Shown here piece after piece: positions 1 through 10,630 of a DNA stretch of 64,000 nt. A program made the translations under genes and the position numbers. The DNA comes from Lathyrus oleraceus (lineage: Eukaryota > Streptophyta > Magnoliopsida > Fabales > Fabaceae). The stretch lies in NCBI RefSeq assembly GCF_024323335.1, contig NC_066585.1, positions 532,532,582 to 532,596,581 on the forward strand, read 5' to 3'. Under the pieces are notes generated by a model that had not been told where the DNA came from, did not search any database, and saw nothing but the letters and a program-made list of their open reading frames with translations. Every line of letters starts with the position of its first letter. Position 1 is the first letter of the stretch.

Positions 1-130
1 AACTTCAATCCATGGCAAAGCTTCGCAAGATCGGAGTGTCGCAAATGGAAGCACCGTCATGACCATGTCTTAACTAACGCAATCATGCCAACTGAAGAAA
101 AATCAAGTCGTACTTATATGGCTTGGTACA
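1..130. other. Left flank, unassigned
   Basis: Short AT-rich stretch before the end of the inverted LTR that starts at 131. I see no ORF or motif in it. The five bases before the LTR end (gtaca, 126-130) could be one copy of a target-site duplication, but no partner was found. Confidence 0.3.
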
Positions 131-1514
131 TGATCAGAAAAATAGCAAGTGTACTATTTTTACTGATGTAGTAATAAGGAGTTTATTTCCCAGTATCGAT
201 CTCGAGGATTGCGTAGGAATTACTTATTTTAATTCGATTCTATTAAACAAAAGATAATGGTTGGGTTGTTGTGGAATTTAGAATAGTAACACGAAAATAG
301 TAAAAAGGATTGATTAATATAAAAGATGCTAGGGTGAGTGGTTGAGTTAGCCGGTTATGAATTTGTCCCGATTTCCTTACTACCTATGATACATTCAATC
401 ACCTAACCTCAGAATGTTCTTGATTAAGTCCTTAAGGAAGAAACTATTAAACTACCAATTCTTACTCAAATGTCCATTCAATTAATCATGGTTTTAATCA
501 TACAAAATATCAAGGTTTACGGTGATTTATGAAAGGTTCTAGTCCTAGATGATGCATTCATAAACCCAATTGTATGAAAACCCTACCAATCACAATCCTG
601 TTATTGGAAGTCATAGATTAATTCGTATTTGTCCGATACAAAAACATAATAACATCACACAATTGAATTGAAAGACATAACATAGTAGTCAAGAAATCAT
701 TGGTTCACATTCATAACATACGATAACATCAGGACCACCCCCTTAGCATCATGGGGTTTAGCCTCTCATAGTACTTAAAGAATTCATAAAGTAAAGATTA
801 GACATTACAAAGAATTAGGAGAGTTTGATCTTCAATGGTGGCTACCCTTGAATCTCGCCGTCTTCAAATCCGTCGTATTCGCTATCTTCTCCAATGTAAT
901 GCTTTCGTTCGTCCGTTCAAAAGTGCCTTCTTCTTTCTCTTCCAAGCCTTCTTATAGTTTCAGATGACCCTCTTCCAAGTTAAAGGTCCAAACTACCCTT
1001 ACTGAGCAGAATCGGTTCAAACAGCAAAAATTAGGTTTTCCAAGCTGCGTTCAATCAACACGGCCGTGTGGTGGCACACGGGTGGCCGTGTTGTTCTTCA
1101 AGATTAATTTATTTCAGCATTAGTTACAGTAGCATCAACACAGGCCGTGTCCCTGCACACGGGCGCCCGTGTTAATGCACTGTTTTAATCAACACGGTCG
1201 TGTGGTGGCACACGGGTGGCCGTGTTGATCTCTGTTTTCTGCTTCATCTTTTGCCCTGCTTGCTCAACAACACGGCTGTGTGGTGGCACACGGGTGGCCG
1301 TGTTGACCTGCTGTTCTGTCATATTTTCGTCCTTCAGCGTGTCCAGAACTTCACCATTCTTGCTTTTAAACCTGGAACAATGACATTACCGAAACGAAGC
1401 ATAAACGAGATCTTTTTGCCATAAATTCGTAATCGAATGTAATGTAATACCAAAGCAACAAAACATGATACTTGACTCAAATGCAACTAAAAACAAACAT
1501 AAATCTTACCAAGG
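131..1514 (-). repeat. Inverted LTR of the Athila-like element
   Basis: The reverse complement of about 676-1,514 matches the 3' LTR at 10,675-11,518 with few differences. Beyond that it continues to 131, where it ends in ...ctgatca on -, the same end that precedes the primer site at 1,633-1,637. It lacks the first 44 bases of the LTR because of a 58-bp deletion (equivalent to 10,617-10,674) that also removed the polypurine tract. It contains mirrored copies of the GC-rich palindrome doublets (about 1,060-1,310). Full LTR length is about 1.43 kb. Confidence 0.8.
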
Positions 1515-1631
1515 TGATGAAAATATGTCATTGCTTGTCCTCAAGTGATGTATTGAGTCCAAACAAAGGTCACCCCCGAATTCGCTTTCCACAATGCAAC
1601 CTAGTCTTTCACCATTCGTGTTCTACCTTTC
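1515..1631 (-). repeat. Inverted piece of the element's 3' UTR
   Basis: The reverse complement matches 10,514-10,616, just upstream of the polypurine tract, almost base for base. It joins directly to the last bases of a true 5' LTR and the primer site, so the outer end of the element is chimeric. Confidence 0.8.
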
Positions 1632-1643
1632 CGATCAAGTTTT

Positions 1644-1662
1644 TGGCGCCGTTGCCGGGGAC
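1644..1662 (+). promoter_or_regulatory. Primer binding site, tRNA-Asp type
   Basis: TGGCGCCGTTGCCGGGGAC complements the 3' end of plant tRNA-Asp, the primer used by Athila-group elements. It lies six bases after the residual LTR end gatca. Confidence 0.9.
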
Positions 1663-1773
1663 TGCCAAAATACATATTTTAATTTTTATTCTATTGAAAT
1701 TTTGTTGCTCGTCAACCAAAATAGTATCTGTGACAATTTTGTTATTCAATTCTAATTTTTGTCTAACTTGTTT

Positions 1774-3354
1774 ATGCGAGGTAAGGCCTCAGCGGATTTT
1801 CCTTTTGACGCAGATCCAGAAAGAACCCTTCGCGCCCGACTCCGACAAGCTAAGAGAAAGAAACTGGATTTAGAAGAGAAAGCGGAGGAAGAAGTTGTTT
1901 CAGTGCACTCAGAGAATTCGGATTCAGATACGGAAACAGTTCCTAAAATCATGGTTGCTAATCCACAACCACCAGAGAGACTCCTCGGTGACTATGGGGG
2001 AACCAACACCCCGGGTGGTCGTATGACAATTGTCAACCAACCAGTTACTGTGGAACAATTCCAGCTGCATCCCAGCACCATTAACCAACTCGAAAGAAGG
2101 TCCTTCTCTGGAAGAGTGAATGAAGATGCCAACAAGCTTCTGCAAAGATTTCTAACCATGAGCACAACACTGAAAATGCCGGGACATAATGAAGAAGCAG
2201 TCTGACTTCGTATGTTCCCTTTCACTTTAGCAGATGAGGCTGAAGAGTGGTTTTATTCCTTACCTGCTGGTAGTATCACTACATGGGAGCACATGGAAAC
2301 AGCATTCTTGCAAGAGTATTTTCCCGCATCTGTGGCATTGCGGAAAAGATATGAGATCCTAAACTTCAAACAGAAGGAGGGTGAGTCACTGGGAGATGCC
2401 TACAAACGATTCAAGAGAATCCTAGTGGCTTGTCCTACTCACAACATGGATGAAACTGAACAAATGCAAATGTTCATCAATGGTCTTCGAATTCAAACAA
2501 GACAAATCCTTGATTCGGCAGCTGGTGGCTCAGCCAACTTTGCAACAGCCACCGGTATGAAGAAGATAATTGAAGCTATTGCTTCGAACGAGCATTTAGA
2601 GTTATATGACAGGGTGTCAAGCAAATTTGCAGTTATTGACTTGAAGCTTGAAACAAATAAACAGGTAAAAATTGAAGAAGCTGTTGCTGCAGAGGTAGAG
2701 AAAAGGCTAAGAGCACTAAACATAGGTGCTCAGAAAGTTGCTCAAGTGCAACAGGCACCGAATGAAGTGTGTGACATTTGCAATGGACCGCACAATACTG
2801 TTCACTATTTTGAAACACCGCAACAAATCGAAGATATAAAATTTTTAAAGCAGAACAATCCCTACTCCAACACGTACAATCCGGGGTGGAAAAATCATCC
2901 CAACTTTGCATGGAAAGATCAAAGAGGGAACGTGCAACAGCCGGCACAGGGTCAATATCAAAATCAATATCAGCAGCCGCAACAACAGGTACCTAAGAAA
3001 GCCGATTGGGAGATCGCAATTGAAAAAATGGCAGCTCACAACATCCAATTCCAAGAAGAAACTCGAAATAATCAGAAGAACACCACAACATCAATAAAAA
3101 ATCTTGAAATTCAGATGGGTCAAATTGCCCAACAGTTAGCGTCAAATTCCCATGCACCTGGCACGCTTCCTAGTGGGACAATCGTTAATCCCTGTGATCA
3201 AAGTCACATTAAAGTTGTGGTCACCAGAAAAGGAAAGGCTAAGGAACCACAAGTTGACGAACAAGTTGAAGAAGAGGGATTGTTGGAAGTTGACTTGGAG
3301 ATTAGAGAAGAGCCAAAACAGACTGAAGAAGTGTTAGTCGAGCCGACAAGCTAG
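1774..3354 (+). pseudogene. gag: gag of Athila-like element, two in-frame stops
   Basis: Capsid/nucleocapsid region, in the same frame as pol. The ATG at 1,774 is the first in frame. A retrotransposon-gag core (WFYSLP, FLQEYFP, FKRI) lies at about 2,212-2,500. A zinc knuckle follows at 2,770-2,808, with C-x2-C-x3-H present but Tyr (2,806) where the last Cys is expected. Gln-rich and acidic tails follow. Stops are TGA at 2,203 and TAG at 3,352; no frameshift is seen. Family knowledge says the knuckle binds genomic RNA, so this copy is doubly impaired. Confidence 0.85.
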
Positions 3355-6300
3355 CAAGAAAAACAAAAACCAAAGATCATTCTCCCTTTTCCGACAAGAA
3401 CAAAGAAGAAAGATCTCCATGAATTTTTTTTTGAGAAATTCTTAGAATTATTGAAGAAGCTAGAGATCAACATACCTTTTGCCGAAGCTCTGGAACAGAT
3501 GCCGATCTACGCCAAATTCATGAAAGACATCATATCAAAGAAAAGATCGATCAACAGCGAACCAGTCATGCTAACTGAAACTTGTAGTGCTATTTTGCAG
3601 GGTCTAAAAATTCCGATGAAGAAAAAAGATAGAGGTGCAGTCACTATTCCTTGTAGCATTGGAGATAGATCCTTCAAGAAAACACTGATAGATTTGGGAG
3701 CAAGTGTGAGTCTAATGCCCCTCTTAATTTACAAAAAACTTGGGTTAGGGGAGGTGCAGGATACTCGCATGACATTGCAGTTTGCGGATCATTCTATGAA
3801 GAGACCATATGGTATAGCAACAGATGTCCTGGTGAAGATTGATAAATTTGTATTTCCGGTTGATTTTGTGATACTTGAGATGCCGGAAGATGAGGAGATT
3901 CCTCTCATACTAGGAAGACCTTTCCTAGAAACTGGAAGATGCATGATAGACATTGAAGAAGGTACCATGACCCTCAAAGTTTATGATGAAAAACTCAAAA
4001 TTGATGTGAGAGATACTATGAAATTCAAAGAAGACGAAGGGGCGAGTAAAAGTATTGAAGTGTTAGATACAATTTTTGCTAAATCTATGCAGATTACAAC
4101 ACCCAGGCTTCCGTTGGAGAGAGTTTTGAGTTTATCTATTGTGGAGGATACTTAAGGAATTGATGAGGAAGAATCCGAAGTGGTAGCAATGTTAAAGGAA
4201 CAACCGCCGTGGGCTCGTTCCCGACCGCAACGTTGGGAGGAGCTTCGACCTAAAACATCTTCAGAATCGAAACAGGATATAAAAAAGGGGACAGAGTTGA
4301 AACAATTACCGGAACATCTCAAATATGTTTTTCTTGACAATGAGGAGAAATGTCCAGCAATCATTAATTCATGTTTGAGAGAAACACAAGAAGGAGAGCT
4401 AATCAAAGTCTTAAAAAAATACAAAGGTGTTATTGGGTGGGCGATGGACGATTTGAAAGGAATCAGCCCGACAATGTGTATGCACAAGATTTTAATGGAG
4501 GATGATCAGAAACCGGTCGTCCAACCTCAGAGAAGGCTGAATCCAGCTATGAAAGAAGTTGTTCGCAAAGAGGTCGTGAAACTTTTAGATGCGGGGTTAA
4601 TTTACCCAATATCTGACAGTTCATGGGTGAGCCCAGTTCACGTGGTACCAAAGAAGGGAGGGACAACAGTGATCAAAAATGAAAAAAATGAGTTGATCCC
4701 CACCCGTACTGTTACAGGATGGAGAGTTTGCATAGACTATAGAAGACTAAACACTGCTACAAGGAAGGACCACTTTCCTATACCTTTTATCGATCAGATG
4801 TTGGAACGATTGGCAGGTCATGATTTCTACTGTTTTCTGGATGGGTACTCAGGGTACAACCAAATTGCAGTGGCACCGGAAGATCAAGAAAAAACAGCAT
4901 TCACATGCCCATACGAAATCTTTGCTTATAGAAGAATGCCATTTGGGTTATGCAACGCACCTGCAACATTTCAGAGGTGCATGACATCCATATTTTCCGA
5001 TATGCTTGAAAAGCACATGGAAGTATTTATGGATGATTTTTCGGTTTTTGGATCTTCCTTCGAAAATTGTTTGTATAATCTATCACTTGTGCTGGAAAGG
5101 TGTCAACAAACAAATCTAATTCTGAATTGGGAAAAGTGTCACTTCATGGTGAGATAAGGGATCGTACTAGGTCATAAAATTTCCCATCAAGGGATAGAAG
5201 TTGACAAGGCAAAAGTTGAAGTGATCGCCAATCTCCCTCATCCTGTGAACGAGAAAGGTATACGGAGTTTCTTGGGACATGCAGGATTCTATCGACGGTT
5301 CATCAAAGATTTCTCCAAGATCGCAAAACCGTTGACTAGCCTGCTTGTGAAGGATACTCCGTTTCTGTTTGACAAGAAGTGTAACGAAGCCTTCGAGACT
5401 CTGAAAAATAAGTTGGTGTCTGCTCCTATAGTGATCTCGCCTGATTGGTCTCTACCCTTTGAGATAATATGCGATGCGAGCGATATAGCAGTAGGGGCAG
5501 TCTTGGGGCAAAGAAAAGAAAAACGCCTCCACGTCATCTACTATGCTAGCCATGTGTTAAATCCAGCCCAGATGAATTATGCAACCACAGATAAGGAGTT
5601 ACTGGCGGTGGTTTATGCCTTTGACAAATTTCGACAATACTTGTTGGGAACGAAGGTAATTGTTTATACTAACCATGCTGCGTTGAAATATCTCTTTTCT
5701 AAACAGGACTCGAAGCCAAGACTGCTCAGATGGATCTTGCTGTTGCAAGAATTTGACCTGGAAATTCGAGATAAAAAAGGGTGTGAAAACACCGTTGCTG
5801 ACCATCTGTCTCGAATGTCTCCGATTGAAGAGACGGAAGAGGACTATCCCATAAACGATGAGTTTACAAATGAAAGAATCCTCGCGGTGGTGGGTGTTCC
5901 TTGGTTTGCGGACTATGCAAACTACCTGGTAGGTGGTATAATTCCTGACGACTTTGATTATAACAAAAAGAAAAAGTTTCTTCATGATTGCAGGTTGTAT
6001 TTGTGGGACGAACCATTCTTGTATACGAAAGGGGTAGACGGACTAATTCGTCGATGTGTCCCTGAGGAAGAACAAAATGAAGTCTTAAAGGCTTGTCATG
6101 ACTCAGATTATGGGGGACACTTTAGTGGAGACAGGACAGCCGCAAAAGTCCTCCAATCCGGGTTGTACTGGCCCACGTTGTTTAAGGATGCTCAAGTAGT
6201 GGTGAAAGAATATGACAGATGTCAACGGACAGGAAATATCTCTAGAAAGAATCAGATGCCTCAAAAAGGCATGCTTGAGGTGGAATTATTTGATGTCTGG

Positions 6301-7179
6301 GGAATAGACTTTATGGGACCATTTCCACCCTCATTTGGGAAGAATTATATTCGGGTGGCTGTGGACTACGTCTCCAAATGGGTGGAAGCCGTAGCTCTCC
6401 CCTCTAATGACGCTAGAGCAGTGGTAAGCTTCCTTAAACAAAATATCTTCTCCAGGTTTGGTGTGCCTCGAGCACTTATCAGTGATGAAGGAACACATTT
6501 CTTGAATAAGCTTATGGAGAACTTATTAAAGAAATATAATGTGAAACACAAAATTGCCACACCGTATCATCCCCAAACGAGTGGGCAAGTTGAAGTGTCG
6601 AATCGACAAATTAAAAAGATTTTGGAAAAAACAGTTAGTGCTTCACGGAAAGATTGGGCAATCAAACTGGATGACGCGCTATGGGCGTACCGAACCGCTT
6701 TCAAAACACCAATTGGCATGTCTCCGTACCAGCTGATTTATGGTAAGGCTTGTCATCTTCCTTTGGAATTGGAGCACAAAGCCTTTTGGGCATCCAAATT
6801 CTTAAATTGTGATCTTGCAAAAGCCGGTGAATCCCGAATTCTTCAACTTCATGAGTTAGAAGAATTTCGTAATCAGGCATATGAGAATGCAAAGATGTAT
6901 AAGGAGCAAACTCGGAAGTGGCATGATCAGAGAATCATCAGGAAAGATTTCTGGGAAGGACAATTGGTGTTGTTGTTAAATTCGCGGCTCAAGTTGTTTC
7001 CTGGGAAATTAAAGTCCAGATGGTCCGGACCATTTGTCGTGCATAAGGTTTTTCCACACGGGGCAATAGAGATTAGGAACCAAGACAATGGAGATATCTT
7101 CAAGGTAAATGGCCAGAGGCTGAAGCCATATTACAGAGGCCAACAACCGGGTTTGATTGACCAGATGCGCCTCACCTAA
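3355..7179 (+). pseudogene. pol: pol of Athila-like element (PR-RT-RNaseH-INT), two in-frame stops
   Basis: Continues the gag frame without a frameshift. Aspartic protease: DLGAS at 3,691. Reverse transcriptase at about 4,500-5,150, with the catalytic MDD at 5,029-5,037. RNase H: first Asp at 5,473. Integrase: HHCC zinc domain at about 6,100-6,220, then D (6,307), D (6,484) and E (6,592), the last two separated by 35 residues as expected for DDE integrases. Stops are TAA at 4,153 and TAA at 5,155. The first Cys of the integrase Cys pair is Tyr (6,211). The inverted family fragment at 11,551-12,178 does not carry the 4,153 stop, so that lesion is private to this copy. Confidence 0.9.
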
Positions 7180-7410
7180 TGAGGTGGGCAACCGTCGAGC
7201 CATGCGACGTTAAACGAAGCGCTTCGTGGGAGGCAACCCACGTGTTCGATTGCTAACTTATTTTGTTTTTTGTCGTTTTTTTTTTGTAGGGGTGTGACAT
7301 GTGTTGCAGGTAAGGAGAAAGAATACCATAGTCATACTCGCGTCGCAGTGACAGGATGCCAGACCAAAGAAACATTTCCGAATTCAGAAAATGTGAAAAA
7401 CAGGGGCATC

Positions 7411-7613
7411 AACACGGCCACCCGTGTGCTGACACACGGCCGTGTGAATTAAAACAGAAAATTCACACGGGTGCCCGTGTGGATTAACACGACCGTGTTG
7501 TTTAAAACAATAAGTTAACACGGACACCCATGTGCTGACACACGGCCGTGTGAATTAAAACAGAAAATTCACACGGGTGCCCGTGTGGATAGACACGGCC
7601 GTGTTGTTGGTAA
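7411..7613 (+). repeat. Two-copy 106-bp palindromic tandem repeat
   Basis: Two units starting at 7,411 and 7,517 are built from the palindromic motifs ACACGG..CCGTGT and CACACGGCCGTGTG. The same motif family occurs in the LTRs of this element. The rest of the pol-to-ORF3 spacer (7,180-7,410 and 7,614-7,915) shows no gene. Confidence 0.85.
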
Positions 7614-7672
7614 CGGGTAATAATTTCAAAAATTTTGGTTTTTGGTATTTTCAATAGTGGGCCCCACTTGCT

Positions 7673-7680
7673 TTTATATC
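7673..7680 (+). promoter_or_regulatory. Possible TATA box for the third ORF
   Basis: tttatatc lies 60 bp after the palindrome array and about 235 bp before the ATG of the third ORF, a spacing similar to that seen in the LTR promoters. An internal promoter is inference only. Confidence 0.3.
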
Positions 7681-7915
7681 TCTTCCACACCACTCATTCC
7701 TTCTTTTTCTGATTTTGGAAACCTCTTTCTACCTCTTCCTCCATTGTTAACCTAGGTTCCATCATACTAAGCTTCAAATTTCTCCTTGCTCCACTCACTT
7801 TCACATCAACTCACCGTCACAAAAAGTGTTCCCCTCGCCGTCCTCTACACAGTGACGGTTGCAGATTTCACTAACCTTTTCGTTGAATTGTTGAGAAATT
7901 TTTGTCAGGTACATT

Positions 7916-9208
7916 ATGCCTCCAAAGCGTGCAAGCAAGGAAAAGGAGGTAGCCACGTCCTCTCGACCAAAGCAACGGGTTAGACGCTCTACAAACAATC
8001 ATGGCATTTTGTTTGACCAACAGGAGCATCAAGAAAGGTATGCCATTCTAGCCAAACATAAGCTTATTCCGACTAGATATATGTGTGATGCCACCCTGGA
8101 TGAGTTAGGTTTGAAAGAGGAAGTGCACCGCATGTTCCACACCATTGGTATGTTGGAATACATGCAATTTGAGGCACCGACCTTCGCTCGGATAACCCTT
8201 GAATTTTTGAGTACGGTTGAGTTCAAGATGCGGAGAAGGTGGACAGGGTCGGAGTTGGAGTTTTATGGGCAAATTACTTTCCGCATGTTTGATGAAGATC
8301 ATGAGCTGTCGGTTGCGGAACTGGGGAGTATTCTGAAACTCCCGGTATCTGGACCCGGATCCCCTCCGGACACTTTTTCTGCTGTTGATTTCTGGCAAGC
8401 TATTACAGGTAAAACGGGGTATAACCCCAGCTCAGGAAAGGCTTCTGGAATTCACAACCCGTGCTTTCGGTATGCACAAAAAGGGTTGGCATACACCTTG
8501 TTCGGACGGGGTGATAGTACTGGGGTTGCGGCAAAGAGAGAATTATATTTTTTGTATTGCATGGCTCACAATGAGCGAGTCAATGCAGCGGCTTTCGCCA
8601 CCAATCATCTGAAACAGGTGGGCCATGCAACTACTGGGGATATTTCTGTAGGTGGTATGATCACACAGATAGCGGGCCACTTCGGATATGATCAACTGCT
8701 GATGGAAGAGACTGCTGTAATGGGCAAGACTAGGATTGACATGCACACGCTAGTCAATCAACAAATGATTGCCATCAGGCCAACTCATTATACGCTGATG
8801 ATTCACAATGCGGAAGTGCTCGCACTTCCGGCACCTGGATCCATTTGCATAGCCAATGCTGCTAATTGGTTGTACGCAGGTTCAGCCCAAGCGGGAGGGG
8901 AAGATGCACAGTTAGACCATGATCTCTCAGGTGAGAACATGGAAGAAGATGAGACCCACGGTATGCCGCCCCCACATGATTCGAGCCTACCGGGTGAAGG
9001 CTCTTCCTTTAAGTCACAGGATCAGTGGGGTTGGATCCAGACGGAGATGGGAACTCTTCGCACCGAGCAGACCAGGCAAGGTGCGGAACTTGATAGACAG
9101 AGTGTGGAACTGTTCCGGCAAGGGACAATCATGGTTTATATGCAGGCCATGATGCAACGTCTGATGTTGCATTTTCCACACGATCCTCCGCCTCCTCCTC
9201 AACAGTGA
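7916..9208 (+). CDS. Third ORF of Athila-like element (envelope position)
   Basis: An intact 430-codon ORF from the ATG at 7,916, lying between integrase and the 3' LTR. The start is basic (MPPKRASKEKE), followed by a globular region resembling the plant retrotransposon protein domain found in Athila-group extra ORFs (RMFDEDHELSVAELG, HNPCFRYAQKGLAY). The C-terminus is acidic, then a short likely coiled coil (about residues 355-405), then a run of prolines. I see no signal peptide, transmembrane segment or fusion peptide, so the common label 'env-like' rests on position alone. It has no in-frame stop, while the adjacent gag-pol has four, which is odd for an inactive copy. Confidence 0.7.
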   Translation: MPPKRASKEKEVATSSRPKQRVRRSTNNHGILFDQQEHQERYAILAKHKLIPTRYMCDATLDELGLKEEVHRMFHTIGMLEYMQFEAPTFARITLEFLSTVEFKMRRRWTGSELEFYGQITFRMFDEDHELSVAELGSILKLPVSGPGSPPDTFSAVDFWQAITGKTGYNPSSGKASGIHNPCFRYAQKGLAYTLFGRGDSTGVAAKRELYFLYCMAHNERVNAAAFATNHLKQVGHATTGDISVGGMITQIAGHFGYDQLLMEETAVMGKTRIDMHTLVNQQMIAIRPTHYTLMIHNAEVLALPAPGSICIANAANWLYAGSAQAGGEDAQLDHDLSGENMEEDETHGMPPPHDSSLPGEGSSFKSQDQWGWIQTEMGTLRTEQTRQGAELDRQSVELFRQGTIMVYMQAMMQRLMLHFPHDPPPPPQQ

Positions 9209-10616
9209 GCACTGTAAGTCCCCTTCGTGTTTGAATTTAAACATTGAGGTCAATGTTTAGTTCAAGTGTGGGGGGGTTTTTCGCTTTTCATGTTTTATTT
9301 TCTTTCAATTTATTTTGTTTTTGTTATGTTATCATTATATTAGTATGTTTGTTTGTTTTGTTTGTTTTCTGTTCTTTTGGACCTACTGTGTGTACAGGGT
9401 GATGAGAAACGGTTGGACGAGCCCGGGGTCAATGGTAGTGGATGAATGACACCCCTCAAACTAAGGCTGATAAGGCACCCCGGAAGTTGATGCAACCTTA
9501 AGAAAAGAAGTCGGACACATTTTGGGGACACCGGACCAAGAAAGCGGTATGGAAAGACCAAGTCAGGAAAGAACCACATAACACGAAGAGACTTCAGAGC
9601 TTGCAAGCTAACCAACATGGTGAGATCACAAAAAGCCAAACACGAAATATCAACATGAGAGTTCAGCCAGGTATGACTTTATCACTCTGATTTTGCGTAT
9701 ATTCTGTTGACACGTCACAGCATGACAACACACACTGAGGCAAGTTGTTTGTTTAGCCAGGGCCTTTCTAGCCATCCCTATATGTATGCTTCCCTTCGTA
9801 AAGCCCCGTTGAGCCTTAGCCATTTTGTTCATTGTAAACCCCATGTTAACGTTAAGCATTATTCATCATAAACCCCCTGTTAACTTTTAATCATCCATTT
9901 CCTTTTGTGTCATAACTCGGTATGATTGTGTGAAGTGCAGAATGTGCAATAAAACTAAGTTTGGGGTGGAAATCTTGAAATAGAAGGCAAGTGCATAAGA
10001 TGAGATCATACAAAAAGAAAAATAGTATGTATCTTCTTTAAGAAAAAAAAAAAGAAAAAAAAGAGAAAAGAAAAAAACAAACGAGAAAAATGCACTTGCT
10101 GAGACCTTAGACTCTAATATATATAAAATGCTCGGAAAATTTGAGTAGAAAAAGAGTCAAAAGAGTTTTTACCCCAGAGTATACGTGATGCACGAAAAAG
10201 AGAAAAGAAAGAAAAAAATACACAACATGACCACCGAGTTCAAAAACCCTTTGTTATCCATTTTTTTGTTTATCCCACCGTACCCAAGCCCCGTTACAAC
10301 CTAAAAAGACCTCAAAAAGTGTGTGGAATCTGCTGTGGTGGTGACATTAGAATGTATTCAAAGTTAAGAGTCGGATATTGTATATTGTGCTGTGAGTGTA
10401 CACACCTAACCCTGAGAGATATTGTGAGTGTGTGAAAAGCTTGCAGGTGAAGAGGTTTCGGATGTGGAAATATGGTAAACTGCCGGAATCGGAGAGACCG
10501 GAAACTCAATTGGAAAGGTAGAACACGAATGGTGAAAGACTAGGTTGAATTGTGGAAAGCGAATTCGGGGGTGACCTTTGTTTGGACTCAATACATCACT
10601 TGAGGACAAGCAATGA
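9209..10616 (+). other. Long 3' UTR with repeated polypurine motifs
   Basis: Non-coding. It contains polypurine-tract-like motifs at 9,264-9,276 (aagtgtggggggg) and 9,955-9,967 (agtttggggtgg type), before the tract adjoining the LTR at 10,617. An A/G-rich stretch lies at about 10,010-10,090. Multiple such tracts are typical of Athila-group elements. Confidence 0.7.
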
Positions 10617-10629
10617 GAGAAGTTTGGGG
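10617..10629 (+). promoter_or_regulatory. Polypurine tract of Athila-like element
   Basis: gagaagtttgggg directly precedes the TG that opens the 3' LTR. By analogy with LTR elements it would prime plus-strand DNA synthesis. Confidence 0.75.
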
Positions 10630-10630
10630 T

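Noticed and set aside
1200..1424. ORF starting MWWHTGGRVDL, and its inverted twin at 10,778-11,002
   Set aside because: It is a translation of the LTR palindrome array; the repeated WWHTGGRVD comes from the repeated DNA motif, and both copies lie inside LTRs.
1644..1662. tRNA gene suggested by tRNA-like sequence (also at 31,196 and 33,930)
   Set aside because: Only the complement of the tRNA 3' end is present, right after an LTR end; these are primer binding sites.
7916..9208. Calling the third ORF a true envelope protein
   Set aside because: No signal peptide, membrane segment or fusion peptide seen; only the position matches.
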